Below are positions 6,424 through 6,597 of a stretch of 6,597 bases of DNA, in pieces. Each line of letters opens with the position of its first letter. Positions within the stretch are counted from its first letter, which is position 1. Position numbers and translations under genes: made by a program. The notes beneath the pieces were generated by a model. The model saw only the letters and a program-made list of their open reading frames with translations, had not been told where the DNA came from and searched no databases. Source of the DNA: Pedobacter sp. UBA1654 (lineage in GTDB: Bacteria > Bacteroidota > Bacteroidia > Sphingobacteriales > Sphingobacteriaceae); NCBI GenBank assembly GCA_002320935.1, contig DCLG01000094.1:22672-29268 (forward strand). The letters are read 5' to 3'.

Positions 6424-6597
6424 ATGATAAAGCTTTCTAACCTGAATTTTGGATATAGCAGGAAGTCGCTATTATTCAAAAACCTGAATCTGGAACTTGA
6501 AGTTGGCCACATTTATGGCCTGCTCGGAAAGAATGGAGCAGGCAAATCAACACTGCTTAAGAATATGGCGGGGCTGGTATTCCCAATTAGTGGCAGC
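6424..6597 (+). CDS. 5' end of an ABC transporter ATP-binding protein
   Basis: The first 58 codons are present and the gene runs off the window. The start MIKLSNLNFGYSRKSLLFKNLNLELEVGHIYGLLGKNGAGKSTLLKNMAGLVFPISG is a typical ABC ATPase N-terminus: an A-loop aromatic residue (Tyr11), the beta strands before the P-loop, and a full Walker A motif GKNGAGKST (residues 35-43). It ends where family members usually have a P-x-x-G-x turn. The Q-loop, signature motif and Walker B lie beyond the edge. GLLGKNGAGKSTLLK without an N-terminal membrane domain suggests a separate cytoplasmic ATPase subunit, probably of an export-type or DrrA/CcmA-like system, but substrate and direction cannot be told from this fragment. 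The ATG at 6424 is used because the conserved domain begins immediately after it and a good promoter lies about 50 bases upstream. It is divergent from treZ, and a role in sugar uptake should not be assumed. Confidence 0.93.
   Translation, partial: MIKLSNLNFGYSRKSLLFKNLNLELEVGHIYGLLGKNGAGKSTLLKNMAGLVFPISGS

Noticed and set aside
1..6597. CRISPR arrays, tRNA or rRNA genes, insertion sequences, phage attachment sites
   Set aside because: No spaced direct repeats, tRNA-like cloverleaf, rRNA motif, transposase-like protein or terminal inverted repeats were seen; nearly all of the window is accounted for by coding sequence.

Overview
The window holds a compact two-gene trehalose operon on the minus strand, flanked by two genes that run off its edges on the plus strand. 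The sequence is of moderate GC content. It lacks strong Shine-Dalgarno sites and has a TAnnTTTG-type promoter at 6369-6376. Together with the protein sequences these features suggest a member of the Bacteroidota (Cytophaga/Chitinophaga-like rather than gut Bacteroides). That assignment is an inference, because no rRNA or other marker gene is present.

Layout: (1) 1-351 (+) is the 3' end of a small membrane-protein gene with a C-E-F-C motif. (2) 348-4370 (-) is one 1340-residue ORF that joins a complete maltooligosyltrehalose synthase (TreY, GH13) directly to a complete 4-alpha-glucanotransferase (MalQ, GH77). (3) 4363-6210 (-) is treZ, maltooligosyltrehalose trehalohydrolase, which lies upstream and overlaps treY-malQ by 8 bp. 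(4) 6211-6423 is a divergent intergenic region with one good and one weaker Bacteroidota-type promoter that appear to share a palindromic TTGCAA. (5) 6424-6597 (+) is the 5' end of an ABC transporter ATPase gene. An intrinsic terminator for the tre operon (335-359) is built into the overlapping 3' ends of the two convergent genes.

How the genes work together: TreY converts the reducing end of a maltodextrin into a terminal trehalosyl unit, and TreZ cuts that unit off as free trehalose. Each cycle shortens the chain by two glucoses until it is too short for TreY. A 4-alpha-glucanotransferase can disproportionate those short remnants back into longer chains, so having MalQ on the same polypeptide as TreY makes metabolic sense as a salvage activity. 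No debranching enzyme (TreX/GlgX) and no OtsA/OtsB is encoded inside the window.

The window is mostly well-understood metabolism. I did not find a convincing undescribed system. The points worth a second look are the almost linker-less TreY-MalQ fusion, the terminator embedded in two gene ends, the symmetric divergent promoter region and a possible short leader ORF ahead of treZ.
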